Shown here: piece after piece, positions 1 through 11,196 of the stretch
Position numbering within the stretch: position 1 is the stretch's first letter
How the letters are laid out: each line of letters starts with the position of its first letter
Assembly (NCBI RefSeq): GCF_030272615.1
Contig: NC_081415.1
Coordinates: 420,786,257 to 420,850,256 of the forward strand
DNA: 64,000 nucleotides
From: Cryptomeria japonica
Taxonomy: Eukaryota; Streptophyta; Pinopsida; Cupressales; Cupressaceae
Direction of reading: 5' to 3'
The notes under the pieces: model-generated
Databases searched by the model: none
Told to the model about the DNA's origin: nothing
The model's input: only the letters and a program-made list of their open reading frames with translations
Position numbers and translations under genes: made by a program

Positions 1-213
1 TTAAATGAGGGGGTAATCAATTAATTAAAGGGTTTGGAGAGGGATTATTAACTAATTAGAAATTAATTAATAGGAAGGGATGAAAGGGGATATTAATTAA
101 TTTAATTAATTAATAGGAAAGGATGAAAGGAGTCATTAATTAATTATAATTAATTATTGGGAAGAAAAGAATTAAAACTCGATTAAATTAATTAGTCAAA
201 TTTAGGTGTCTAC
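1..213 (-). repeat. LTR terminal fragment (TGTAGAC type), truncated by window edge
   Basis: Read on the minus strand, the segment starts TGTAGACACCTAAATTTGAC and continues into AATTAATTAA-rich sequence. This resembles the LTR of the large Tat element further right, which starts TGTAGACGTATAAATCTGAC and has the same AATTAATTAAA-rich composition. The boundary at 213 cuts into the tail of the neighbouring minus-strand reading frame. I do not see a clean polypurine tract or primer site next to it, so it may be a rearranged LTR end rather than an intact element junction. Confidence 0.5.
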
Positions 214-2285
214 AACTAGATAGGGAAACAAATTCAGTTCCACCTTCTCCTTGAGAAACTACATGTGCTAACTCTTCATCCTCATCATCATCTTTATCAG
301 AGTCTATGGAATGAATAGTAACATGTGTAGATGATTCTGGAAATTGAGAATCATGAGCATAAACATGTGGTGTAGAAGGAGTACTTATATGCAAAGGGGT
401 TGATTCCTCTACATCTGGCATTTCTTATTCTTGTGAAATTTCTCCTTCTTCTTTCTCCTTTTCTGGTTCATATTCAATAGGTTCCTCAGTAGCAGGTTGT
501 TGTATTGCTTGATTTGAAGAAGATTCCCCTCCTTTAGGACCCTTTACTGTGAATTTATACCTTGGAGCTTTCCCTTTTGTCCTAGGAGATGAGATTAGTA
601 TAGATTCCTGTGTATCTTGCTTATTCTTTGTCCTTGATTCTGACCTTTTTCTTGCAGGACCCTCTTCATCTTCTTCATCACCGGAACTAACTAGAAGTTG
701 TTTCATCCTTATTCCTTTCTTCAAAATCCATGCATTAGTGCTTTCTATAATGGAAGCAAACCTTGTTCTAATTAATTTATTTTCCTTTTGTGACCACTAA
801 ATTGCAGGCAAAGGAGTATTAGCAATATTATTCTCATAATATCTAAGATCTACAATATCATCAGTAACTTCCATTATTTATGGAAAATTGGCCAAATCTA
901 GATTTTCAATTTACTCTAAGGTAAGACGACTAAAATCCATTCTTCTTATATCTTCTTCATCCCTACAATCAGCCCATACATCTTCTAATCTATGCACATG
1001 CAAATAACTCTTCTGAAGTTTGCTTTTCATTCCACGATAATCAAAATTATCATGAGATTTGAATCTCCTAATAGTTACCCACTGCATTTCTTCTTCCATG
1101 TTCTTTGCCTTTGGAGAACTTTGTACCATATACCTTCCTATTTCCTGTGGAAACTTGAGACCAACTTTGTGAGAAGCCGATTGTTTCTCATGTACATGAA
1201 TCAATTGCTTGCTGAGCTCAATCAAGATAATCTTATCTAATAGGTATCTTGGTAGGATGGAAGGGGCTCTAGAGTAACAACCAACCTGTATGTATGTGAA
1301 GGTTGGCAAATGAAGAAATACACAGCCATATTCATTGACTTTATCATATGCAGATTGTGAGAGTCTCTGTTTATGAAGTTATTTATCAAAAATATATTTC
1401 CATGCGCCAAACAATGCATCATTGACCCTCCTGAAGTGATTTATCCAGTTTGGGATTTTCAATTGATAGTAATAATCCCATACTGGTGTTAGTCTTCTAT
1501 CTCCCTTGGTAGACAATCCTGGAAAATGCCTTATAGAGGCAGCTACATATACAAGGTAAGAGGTCATATAAAATTTCAAAGTAGTCCTCACCTTTGTCAA
1601 TTGAGAACAAATGGCATCACTGATTTGTTCACCCCAATCAATGTTATCTTTGCCTCTCCTAACGATGTTCATATACAAAAACATTCAGGCTTGAAAATGA
1701 TGAGTCTGGAAGGCCGCTTACTCTTTCCAACAAAGTAATCATGTCATTATATTTTGGATTGAAATCACTCCTATTAAAAAATTTGGGCCATCTAGATGTG
1801 GTGGAAGACCTAGCACTCTTTAAGAACACAGTGTTGTTTTTCTTCTTGCACTTGTCCATGTTTCCTTCACAATGAGCCTGGGCCATCGCAGGTGTAATAG
1901 CCACTACTTCATCAAAGGCAGGTCCTTTGAACAAACTATTGAATAATTTTCTATCCAAGTGGATAACCACATTACGATCTACATCCTTTACCTATCTTAT
2001 TTTGGCATCAAAATGATTAGCAACTACTAAAATAAATTTAGGATCATGTGTTGCAACTGGAAAGGAAGCATATTGGTGTAGACCACTTTCTATGAGGTTG
2101 GTCATACTAGCAGGAGAATTTTGAACACGTTCCAAGAACTCACTCATGTCAATATGCCTAATTTTTGTGTCCTTGATGAGGTCTACTTTGGTCTTGACGG
2201 AGCTCTCTGGAAACATATTAAGGTATTTTGGGTACTTGTACTTCATTTTCCCCCCTCCAGATTTACTCGGACAAGGATCAGACAT
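214..2285 (-). pseudogene. Unknown repeated protein family, copy A (decayed)
   Basis: I do not recognise a named domain. The minus strand codes from an ATG at 2285. It stays in one frame to about 1659, shifts once near 1660-1690, then keeps a second frame to the LTR edge at 213, with a few stops. It is homologous to the plus-strand copy at 39095-42214. Shared blocks are an IDMSEFLERVQN-like segment, a block with IDWGEQISDA and FYMTSYLVYVAASIR, and a LEDVWADC block followed by RLTLE. The C-terminal third is acidic and lysine-rich, with E/D runs and many S/P residues, probably disordered. The frame runs straight into the LTR, so the natural C-terminus is lost. It could be a host gene family or an accessory ORF of a retroelement; the latter fits its position beyond a copia fragment. 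Confidence 0.6.
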
Positions 2286-2404
2286 CTACAACATTTTCAT
2301 CACAGAAGCCAAAATTCACCATCAAATTGTCAACCTCAAAGACCCAGAATGATACCTGAAAGATCAAAAATTCCTTAAACAACAAAGGTAAGAAAAATCT
2401 GCAG

Positions 2405-2760
2405 ATCAGATTTTAAAACCCGACCTACACTAGGATAAGTCATATTGGCAGATCAGGTTTTAAAACTAGTTTTGTACATGGTTAGGTCATACAGGCATAT
2501 CGGGTTTAAAAACATGATTTGCCAATGTGTCGATCATAGGTTGCAAATCAAGTTTTAAAATCCAATAGGCCAATATGAAACTCATGTTGCAAGTCCGGTT
2601 TTAAAACCTGACCTATACAATGAGCAAAACAAAGCTAATAGGGCAGGTTTTAAAACCTGACCTGCAACAGATAAATCTGGACAGAGGTTGACAGGTCGAG
2701 TTTAAAAACCCCCCCTGTTAGTGGGGTCAGACATGGTCTGCACGTCGAGTTTTTAAACTG
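2405..2760. repeat. Degenerate ~48 bp tandem array with palindromic GGTTTTAAAACC core
   Basis: Eight copies of a GTTTTAAAAC-type palindrome are centred near 2415, 2461, 2507, 2556, 2602, 2651, 2703 and 2752, spaced 46-52 bp. The best copies read CAGGTTTTAAAACCTGACCTG-like. Between cores, short blocks such as CAGATCAG, GACCTAYA and AGGTC recur. The array lies directly upstream (5') of copy A of the unknown family. Confidence 0.8.
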
Positions 2761-2877
2761 AAAATAAAAAAGAAAATGTCAAGTTACAAAACCCAACATA
2801 TTTGCAAAAAAGAAAATACACAAAAAAAAAAAACGCTAAACCTAAGACAAAGAAAAAAGCAAGCAAGCAACGAGAAA

Positions 2878-3440
2878 AACCAAGGAATAGTTTCACATTT
2901 AGTGAAAGTTTGCTCAACCATAAAAGACTCAAAATTGAAATAACATTGTTGGGGAGCTTTCTTTAACCCATACAAATTGGGATTCAACTTGCAAACTAGA
3001 TCCTTGTCGCCTATTTTTTTTGAAGCCTTCAGTTTGTTGCATATACAACTCATCCAAATCACCATGGAGAAACATTGTTTTGACATCAAGCTGCTCCAAT
3101 TCAAGGTTATACACAATAGCTAATCCCAACACTATCTAAATGAAGTCATTTGCACTATTGCTGAAAAAATATTGAAAACTTTACACCCTTATATTCATCA
3201 TAACCTTTCGCCACCAATATGCCCCAATACTTCTTCTTCTCACCATCTTCTTCCTTCAACTTGTATACCCACCTATTTTCCAAGGCTTTCTAGTGAGATG
3301 GAAGAGGGAAAAAATCATGTGTGGTTTTCCATCAAACAACCCATCTCATCTTTCATAGCTTTCATCCAGTCTTTTCAATCTTTGTCATTACATGCATCCT
3401 AAAATGTGCTAGGTTCGAATTGTTCTTGCTGGTTAACAAA
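2878..3440 (-). pseudogene. Ty1/copia reverse transcriptase fragment
   Basis: Minus-strand translation gives the copia linker and N-terminal RT: NQQEQFEPSTF, DWMKAMKDEM, NRWVYKLKEE, LVAKGYDEYKGV, then LELEQLDVKTMFLHGDLDE, and after a frameshift LYGLKKAPQQCYFNFESFM. These are conserved blocks of plant copia polyproteins. The catalytic YVDD part, RNase H and LTRs are missing on this side; homology ends near 2880 in A-rich sequence. Several stops and at least one frameshift make it a relic. The upstream edge (3381-3440) runs in frame into the left LTR of the Tat element, and the same linker is present at the matching edge of the right LTR. Confidence 0.85.
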
Positions 3441-6400
3441 TTTGTCCTTATGTAATTTGTATAAGAACTTTAACTCTATTTGCCCTATAAAAATGATCCC
3501 AACCAACACTTGGGTAAGTTGTATAGCTTCTAAATTCCCTTTGAATTTTATAGGTACAACTTTCCCATAAGATTAATTTTAATTTTAAAATAATAAAATC
3601 AATAGTATTCTTTTAAACAAAAAGCAAGAAAACAAGAAAGAAAATTAAACATTTATTTGAATTGAAACAATGGATAGGTATAACTTCTCCGAGATGATAT
3701 TTCAAAACAGTGACCAATAGATCAACTTGAAAGTGAAAATTGGCTTAATGAGATTTACCAAATTCAAGAGAAACTCAAATATATAGACATAAATACCATG
3801 CTCACACAAAGGAATGATAATGTAAAACCAATCTCAACACACAAACCATAATTAATTTTTACTCTAAATATATTAAATTCGCAAGCACATAGACTTGTAA
3901 ATCCCACAAAATTTGGCAAAATTTTTACTAACATGTATTCCTTGTTGAGTATAAAAAAAATTCAAACCTTCATAAAGTCTTTGGTTACATTTAAAAAAAA
4001 ATCCACGTAACCAAATAATTAAATGTTTTAAAGAGTCTTTTCAAATATTTTAAAAATAGACTTAACATTACATCATATTAAAAAGTCTTTAAATAATTAC
4101 ATTAAGCATATAGAATTATTGTTGATGTCGCACATTTGTTGAATCCTCATTGTTTCTCTCTTCCTGCTTTGACTAGGCTGCACATCTGGCTTTGTAATCT
4201 TTATGCACCTAAGTCATTATTGGTATCTCGCCATGTTGTAGAATAATGACATTTTTGGTCCTCATCTTCTAGACAATTTTGTTCCCTCTTATGTTATCCA
4301 ATTTAGATGTGAACGCAATTGGATGATTATCACACTACGCAACAGTAGAATAAATCATGTCTATTATTTTGATATTCTTTGTGTAGAAAGATTTTTCATC
4401 TAACAATTCTTCAATTGTCTTCTCAAAACCATTTTGCAATGACTCCATCATTTCATCTTTTTTCTTGTCTTTCTTCCTTAGGTGAACACCTATGCTTAAT
4501 AGAGCCTTTTGAATGTCGATTTTGAGTTTGTTGCATTTATTTAACAATTGTTTATTGCTATATTTGATAAATTAAATATGGGAAGTAACAATAGAACTGA
4601 CAATTCATACAAGATATAGGAGTAAACTATATCTTTAATCGCACATGAAATTATTATAGAGAAGAAGACCAAAGATGGTTGTCCAAGGATTCTAGTTCAT
4701 CAAAGTATACTATGCTGCCCTCCTTGACGTACACAATATATTTAGATTACCAGATGGTTGAAAAGAACAACACAATCATCAACTAACTGATGCTTATAAC
4801 TACTTGAGAGTGACAAACCACTTAATATGAACAATTAATAAATTTAACCAATATTGTCAAGCATAACAACAGACATTGTACGTTGACTACATCATCCCCC
4901 ACAAAAGAAAAAGTCATCTTCCAAACAATAAGTAAACGTCAACTAATATTTGGGAAAACTTAATGACAAGAGTGTAGACAATGATTTGTACTTGAAAACC
5001 CCAACTTGTAATGTACTTGACAAATAAAATGGGGTTTCTAATGAAACACCCCCAAATGGGGTACTTGACATTTCTCATGCAGTGGAAGTGGTTAGTAGGT
5101 ACATAAAAAATCAGGGTAAAAACATTGGCAAGCTATATAATGAATTTGAAATACTTGAAGTGCACTTCCAATCATGTTTTGAGATTTAGATGAAAATATG
5201 CACAACTACAAGATCTTGTCGGCTTTGACATGACTGGTGACCTAGATAAATGGTGATCAACCACTAGATATCTATTCACTTTTACAAGGACAATAACCAA
5301 TTGTGTTTCTAGATTGAAAAAAGTGAAAGCTATTTCCACCATAGGAGGAATACATTTCTCTCACTAAAGGAGCTAAGGAGAAGTGGCTGCAATGGTTGTT
5401 AGTTGAGTTGGGAAGCAACCAAAAAGAATTCACTTTGTATAGTGACTGTGTGCAGGAAACGTGGGTGACAAGAACGTAAAAGTCAGTATCAAAGTGTCCA
5501 CACACCAATGCGACTCTTGGTGCAAGTTATATGTTGAATAGCTCAACTTCCCAAGGGGTGTTCCATTGTTCTCTATCTCACAAGATCCCTAAAGTCAATT
5601 CCTTTTCTCTCAGATCACTAAGCAAAGTGACTTAGGAATGACAACTCCAAGAACGAGTGGTGTTTGCTTATAAGTATGAATGCATTCCTACAACATGTAT
5701 AATGTTGAAACTAGAATGATTTAAAATAGTATGAATATGATGATATGATAAAGATTAATAATTATATCCTAACAAGATATACTACTCTAACATGGATATG
5801 CTATGATATTAGAAATGCTTCTAAATGCTTAATGTATTTTAACAAAAGAGAGGCTAGATGCTTAGTAAAATGACTATAAATTAGATGCATGAAACTTGTA
5901 TGATCCCAAAATGAGAGAATGAGAGCTCTATTTATAGGAACAATAGGGCAATGGATGGTCAAGATTGGATAATCTTAACAAGGGTTAGGATTCAAAGTTA
6001 TCAATCCATATTTGCAGTTCTTACCAATGAAATGGTGACAATTGTCAACAAGAGACTACTTGAGAGGAGATGTAAGAAGCATTAAATGCTTGAGAAGACA
6101 TGAAGGTTACCTTAGGAGGTAAGGTTTAAGGTTAGGTTAGGGTTATCCATTGGACAAATATTTTATCCAAGGGATAAACTCTTGTGCAAGGGTTAAAGGG
6201 ATAACCAAGGTTAAAGCCATGAATGCTTGATGAGACCCTTGGGTTAGATGAGGGTTGAGCTAGAGAGAAAGTCTCTAAGCATGCAAGAAGGTTGAGTTAA
6301 CCATTAATGGTTATGTAAGAACCTTTAATGGTTTGGAAGACTTTGAGGGTTAACTTGTTGAAGACATAAAGCCTTTAATGGTTTTCAAAGACTTTGAAGG

Positions 6401-6806
6401 CTTTGAGAAGTGACTTCTCTTTGCTTAGAATTGTGACAATATTTAGGAGATGGATTAGGCTAAATTAGAATTGATTAGAAGAATATAAAAGGGGGTTAAG
6501 GAGGCCAGTGGGAGATGTAGGAGAATGCAAGTGCAGGGATTTTAAATAAATAAATTAGATTTATTTATTTGCAAGGATCAATTTAATTAAAAGGGGGAAA
6601 GGGGAATTAATTAAATAGAGTGATTTATTTAATTAAAGGATAGAAAAGGCTTAGGTGAACTTAATTAAATAAATTGAGTAACACATTTAATCAAATAGAT
6701 GAATGGGGAGAAATTAATTAAATATAATTTAATTAAAATAGAGGAAAGGGTTTTAAATGAATATTAAATATTCACTTAGGAAAGTGGTCAGATTTATACG
6801 TCTACA
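3393..6806 (-). repeat. Left (3') LTR of the Tat element
   Basis: In element sense it begins TGTAGACGTATAAATCTGAC at 6806, right after the polypurine tract. It matches 32711-37313 over its whole length, with an estimated 5-6% difference in the first 250 bases I compared. It carries about 170 bp (around 4157-4334) that the right copy lacks, and lacks about 1.37 kb found in the right copy. The inner ~170 bp (3393-3560) is copia-derived linker sequence. The exact outer end is uncertain because weak similarity between the copies extends about 13 bases past 3393. Two short minus frames, 4335-4547 (70 codons) and 5272-5508 (78 codons), are preserved in both LTRs with few changes; I do not recognise them. 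Confidence 0.75.
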
Positions 6807-6820
6807 TTTTGCCCCTCTTT
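6807..6820 (-). other. Polypurine tract of the Tat element
   Basis: On the minus strand AAAGAGGGGCAAAA lies immediately before TGTAGAC, the first bases of the 3' LTR. Position and composition fit the second-strand primer site of a Ty3/gypsy element, and it fixes the orientation and the LTR edge at 6806/6807. Confidence 0.85.
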
Positions 6821-7390
6821 GAAGTGACGTGTGTGCACATGTTGATTCAAAGAAAAATTGTCGGATATGCTATCAAAATTTGATCGATATGATATCGTGT
6901 GTCGATATGTCGATATGATGCCCCAGATTTGATAAACGATATTGATGATGGCCCCTTGGGGGATGAATCAAGGATGTGAAAAAGTTGTTGATTTGATGAG
7001 CATTTTTAAATTAATTGCATTTTGAATATTTTGACTATGTTGAATGCATTTTAATTGATTCATCTCCCAAAAATGATGTTGATAAGATTAAAAATGAAAA
7101 AGTGAGGAAAATATATGCCCCTCTTATTAACCCTGTTGATTTTACCCTATAAAAAGGTAAAAACTAATTTTGAAAAATCATTTGCACACTTGTCTCTTTG
7201 CGATTGTGATACTTGAGCTCTGACGAAGATGTCGGTTCCATATGCTTTGCACCGATTTGAGTGTGTTCATTGATACCGGAGGTCCGCCACATATGGCCCA
7301 CCTATAAGTGGTCCAAAACTTGCCATGTTTTTTATTGATTTTGCCTGTTTTGATCACATTTTTTATTTATTTATTTTTAAATTGTTGTTT

Positions 7391-7661
7391 TAGCGCATAG
7401 GGTTATTTGCATAGCACATACGATAGACAAGATAGCGCATAGGATACATTAGCACATAGGATTGACAAGAAGGTGCATGAGGTAGGTAGAGTAGCACATA
7501 GGGTACATTGGTGCATATGGTTAGCAAGGTAGTGCAGTGGCGGAACCAGTTAGTGTGTCAGGGGATTTAGCGCGTAGGGTAAAGTTTCTAGCACTTTGGA
7601 GGGAAAGGATAGAGCATAAGTAGCAGCTTAGCGCATAGGAGTTGTTTTTTAGCACATAGAG
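7391..7661 (+). repeat. TAGCGCATAGG motif array, upstream of the antisense ORF
   Basis: About nine degenerate copies of TAGCGCATAGG or TAGCACATAGG occur on the plus strand, for example near 7391, 7412, 7433, 7450, 7491, 7568, 7629 and 7650, spaced roughly 20-70 bp. They precede the plus-strand mobile-domain ORF. The same motif in reverse complement is clustered at 28279-28500 and 31149-31245, upstream of the minus-strand gag. Confidence 0.75.
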
Positions 7662-7859
7662 TCCAAAAATGAGTAAAAAAGGCTTTGGAAGAACGGGTCG
7701 AGGGTTGAATAGATGAGATAGATGGCTTAGGGGTTGGTAGGTGCCTGCTGAGTTTTTTGAGATGGGTCTTGAGCCAAATTTTTGCCTGTTGTCATGATGT
7801 CCAATTTTGATCTGATGATTTGAAGTCTGTTGTTGAAATTGCTTTCAAGATGGAGTACC

Positions 7860-8275
7860 AAGCTGATTGATTGTTTTGATGGGGATCTTGATTTTCTTTT
7901 GATGTGGATCTGTGATTTTTGCCTTACGATATGAATTTGATGTCTGATATGAGTTTCGATTCTTGATTTTCGATATGATTCCTGATTTTTTATATGTTTC
8001 TTTGCTTTTGCTTTCAATATGATGCTTGATTGTTGCTTTTGATATGGATCCTGATTTTTGATATGGTTCTTTGATTGCTTGCGTTATGGATCTTTGATTG
8101 CTTGTGTTATGGATCTTTGATTGCCTGCGTATGAATCTTTGATTTTTGATATGGGTCCTGATTTGATGCTTGCATTATGGGTCTTTGATTTTCGATATGG
8201 ATCCTAATTTGATGCTTGTGTTATGGGTCTTTGATTTTTGATATGGGTCCTGATTTGATTCTTGTGTTGTTTTAA
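7860..8275 (+). repeat. Tandem TTTGATATGGNTC / TTGTGTTATGG array
   Basis: Irregular repetition of blocks such as TTTTTGATATGGGTCCTGAT, GATGCTTGTGTTATGGGTCT and TTTGATTGCTTGCGTTATGG, with unit lengths of about 20-60 bp. Units are cleanest at 8040-8270. The block ends about 70 bp before the start of the mobile-domain ORF. No coding sense is apparent on the plus strand. Confidence 0.7.
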
Positions 8276-8339
8276 GTTAATTTTATTTTGATTGGATATA
8301 AAGAATAGATGTGGGAACTGATGATGGACATTTGTTGTT

Positions 8340-10316
8340 TTGCAGGCACAGCTTGGCATACTTCAGTCACGAGAGCAATTTTTGAGACCATGGTCATTGA
8401 TGTCTTGCTTATCACAGGCTGATAGAGATGTGATTGAGAGATGCGGTTTATCGTCCTTACTAGACATGCCTCAATATATCATTAACCAGGGGTTGTTGAC
8501 AGCTTTGGCAAAGAGGTGGCACAGTGACACGAACACCTTCCACTTGGCTACGAGCAAGATAACAGTCACACCAGAGGACTGTTGTCGCATTCTGTGGATT
8601 CCTATCATTAGGGCCTTGTTTCCATATGAGAAGACTAAGGAGGGTGGGATAGAGGCTCTTTGTCGCATCTTCCAGGATGATCAGATTGGTGGATATGAGA
8701 TCCCCTGGTAGGAATTTGTGGATTTTGATTATGCTCCATTGCCCTCGGTACTAGTAGGGTTCATTGGTGGATTTTTGTATCCCGACTGTAGGTTGAAGGG
8801 ACTAGCAGTGGGATGGGGATTGGTATTAGAGGATATAGACACGCAGGGATGCACGTTCGCATGGGGGTCTTGTATGTTAGCCCACCTTTATAGAGAGCTT
8901 CACCAAATGGTGTATCTAAGATACACCAGTTTATCAGCAGGGGTGACATTACTACAGGTGTGGTCATGGGAGCACATTCCTGTAGCGAGGCCACTTGCAG
9001 ATAGGGATACGAGTGTGTGCTTATGGTTATAAAAGTATAGTTGTCCAGCAAAAGCTGGGAAAACTAGAGCACTGGCGGAGGGTACCGGATGACATCAATA
9101 CAGTCATTTGGAGACCATACATGGATTTTAAGGTGTGCGCTAAGGATGGGCTAGAGATGCCTTATGTGTATATGTCGAGATATCTGATTGGGCGGACGCC
9201 CTTTATCATTGAGTGATTTTTGCATAGTTGTGTTTAATGATAGTATGGGAGACAATAGGGGATGCCACAGGGAGCGTGTTTGTACGTTCATCAGAGATAG
9301 GATGTGCCAAAGTGAGGAGCCATTGTAGATAGTGTAGCAGCAGTAGAGGAGTATATGACACTGGCAAGCCAAATCTGGGATTATGGAGCTGGGGTCCTTG
9401 ATGTTGGGATGACAGAGGAGTTCGCAATGTGCTTCATGGCACATGCAGTGGCACAAATATTTGATCCAATAGAGATGTTACCTGTCTTTGATGATGATGA
9501 GGATGAGCAGCCAAAGAGGCAAGGAGGAGTGAGACAAAGAGATGAGGAGGGAGAGGAGGTAGGAGATGGAGGTGGAGATGATGGAGGATGTGGTGGAGGT
9601 TGGAGAGGAGGAGATAGAGGGAGAGGAGGAGATAGAGGATGAGGGGGAGATGGAGGGAGAGGAGGAGATGGAGGGAGAGGAGGAGTGCTCATTCTTGGTA
9701 TTGGTGGGGTTGGTAGGGTAGGTGCAGTGTTAGCAGTGGTGGGTGGTATAGAGGATGTTAGGCGACCTGCCTAAAGGAGGAGATCTGATGTTCTACCTCC
9801 ACCGGTGCCTCGGACAGGGACAGTTTTGGGTGGGACCATGACACAGGTACCCATTCAGATTAGGGTACCCACCTATTGATAAGATTCACAGATTAGATCC
9901 CTACAGGTCATAGTGTAGGAGCTACAAGCATAGGTGCTAGCACAGCAGCGCCAGATTACATAGATTATGGAAGAGTGGGATACAAAGAGAGAGCGTCAGG
10001 GCCGAGCAGAGGATCTTGTTGAGAGATTAGAGAGAGTGAAAGGTGGTGTCCCAATGCCGAATATACTGAGGGAGATACATTACATAGCCAAGGCGGTCGA
10101 GTAGTATAGGCGTTTATATGAGGAGGTGGTCCCAAGAGATCAAAGAGCTCCTAGCTATGCAACTAGTTGATCTGCTCGCAGGAATACAGGGATAGAGAGT
10201 AGAGGTGTTACAGGACCTTACCAACATGATCCACCTAGTGGAGATCCAAGGGTTGGGACATCTGCTGCAAGACTGTCAGCCTCAGGAGATACTCATACCT
10301 GAGAGACTTGTCTCTG
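8340..10316 (+). pseudogene. Plant mobile domain (PMD) antisense accessory ORF of the Tat element
   Basis: The first 124 codons match the plant mobile domain (MAIN/PMD, aminotransferase-like family): LLTALAKRWHSDTNTFHLA, then KITVTPEDCCRILWIPI. The same frame goes on after one TAG at 8709 (FVDFDYAPLPS to 9032), then shifts near 9000-9030 to IWRPYMDFKVC, MPYVYMSRYLIGRTPFIIE and EEYMTLASQIWDYG. The tail at 9560-9690 is Gly/Arg/Asp-rich (GGWRGGDRGRGGDRG), followed by a charged helical stretch near 9968-10110. TTGTTGTTTTGCAG just before GCACAG at 8346 looks like a splice acceptor. The ORF is opposite in sense to pol, as known for Tat-lineage antisense ORFs. Stops and a frameshift make it inactive here. 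Its molecular function is not established. Confidence 0.85.
9535..9690 (+). repeat. Polypurine GGAGGA/GGAGAT tract inside the PMD ORF
   Basis: About 155 bases are almost pure purine on the plus strand, built from GGAGAT, GGAGGA and GGGAGA units. It encodes the Gly/Arg-rich tail of the mobile-domain protein. The long purine strand could adopt triplex (H-DNA) structure; that is inference. Confidence 0.7.
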
Positions 10317-11191
10317 TTGTATTTTGGTCATTTTGTTGTATTTTGACATACATGATATTCCTTGTACATTTCGACCATTTTTTTTATATTTATGGCACCA
10401 ATTTTCTTGGATCCACATGTGATGTGTTATAGATGATGATTGATGAGATGCATTGATATGATAATTCTATGATGATGATGTATGATTTATGATGAGATGA
10501 GAATATGATGATGTATTTGCTTTGATTACTTTGATTTATGAGATGTATCTTGAAAATGAGATGTATGATAATGATTATGATGTGAGATGTATGATATGCA
10601 ACTAAATGTAAAATTTACAATGAATTTTTAAATTATATGCAGCTAAATGCAAGATTAAAATGATATGCGACTAAATGATCACTTTAATTTTGTCATTGTC
10701 ATTCATGTTTAGCCACTTGTTCGTACTTTGTTTTTGGTTGTCATCATTGATCTTTGGATGTGTTGGAAGTTTATACAAGCATAATGGTATAATTGAACCA
10801 TAATGACCTGAGTGAAACTTACATGGATGTTTGATATTGCAAGATGGCACAAGCGTCGAGGTATAATTGAACCAAGACGACCTAAGTGTTGCTTCCATAA
10901 AAATAGACAAGAGTTAACCATTTGTATGTGCAAAGTGGACCAATTCCTTCAATGATATGTTTCCAATCATGTCTCGAGACAATATTTGCACCGTACGAAT
11001 GATCGCCTCACAAACATAAAACCAAAAAAAACATTTGATACCTTCGCTGCTTTCTCTAGCTTGATGCATCCATGAGTAGCTCAAGAGTTCTAATGATTCA
11101 AAAATACAAAATAGTCAAAACTTCATGCTAGATGTAAGAAAATTATAAATCATAAAATCATCCATCATGTGTTTGGGAAAGTTTTCAGTTG
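10317..11191. other. Spacer after the PMD ORF, with GATGAT/ATGATG-rich stretch
   Basis: No coding similarity is seen. From about 10425 to 10600 the sequence is rich in TGATGA/ATGATG and TATGATGAGATG, a degraded microsatellite-like stretch. Around 10610-10680 it holds two similar phrases (ATGCAGCTAAATGCAA and ATGCGACTAAATGATC). The spacer ends at GTTAA, the target duplication of the inserted chromovirus, and resumes at 19543. Confidence 0.5.
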
Positions 11192-11196
11192 GTTAA

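Noticed and set aside
3393..6806. Segmental duplication instead of LTR for the 3393/32711 pair
   Set aside because: Polypurine tract directly at the edge, TGTAGAC start, and pol orientation between the copies fit LTRs better, although the outer and primer-side ends remain unexplained.
9381..9692. Pro/Ser-rich minus-strand open frame (PPLPPSPPLPP)
   Set aside because: It is the complement of the polypurine tract inside the plus-strand mobile-domain ORF; low complexity, no independent support.
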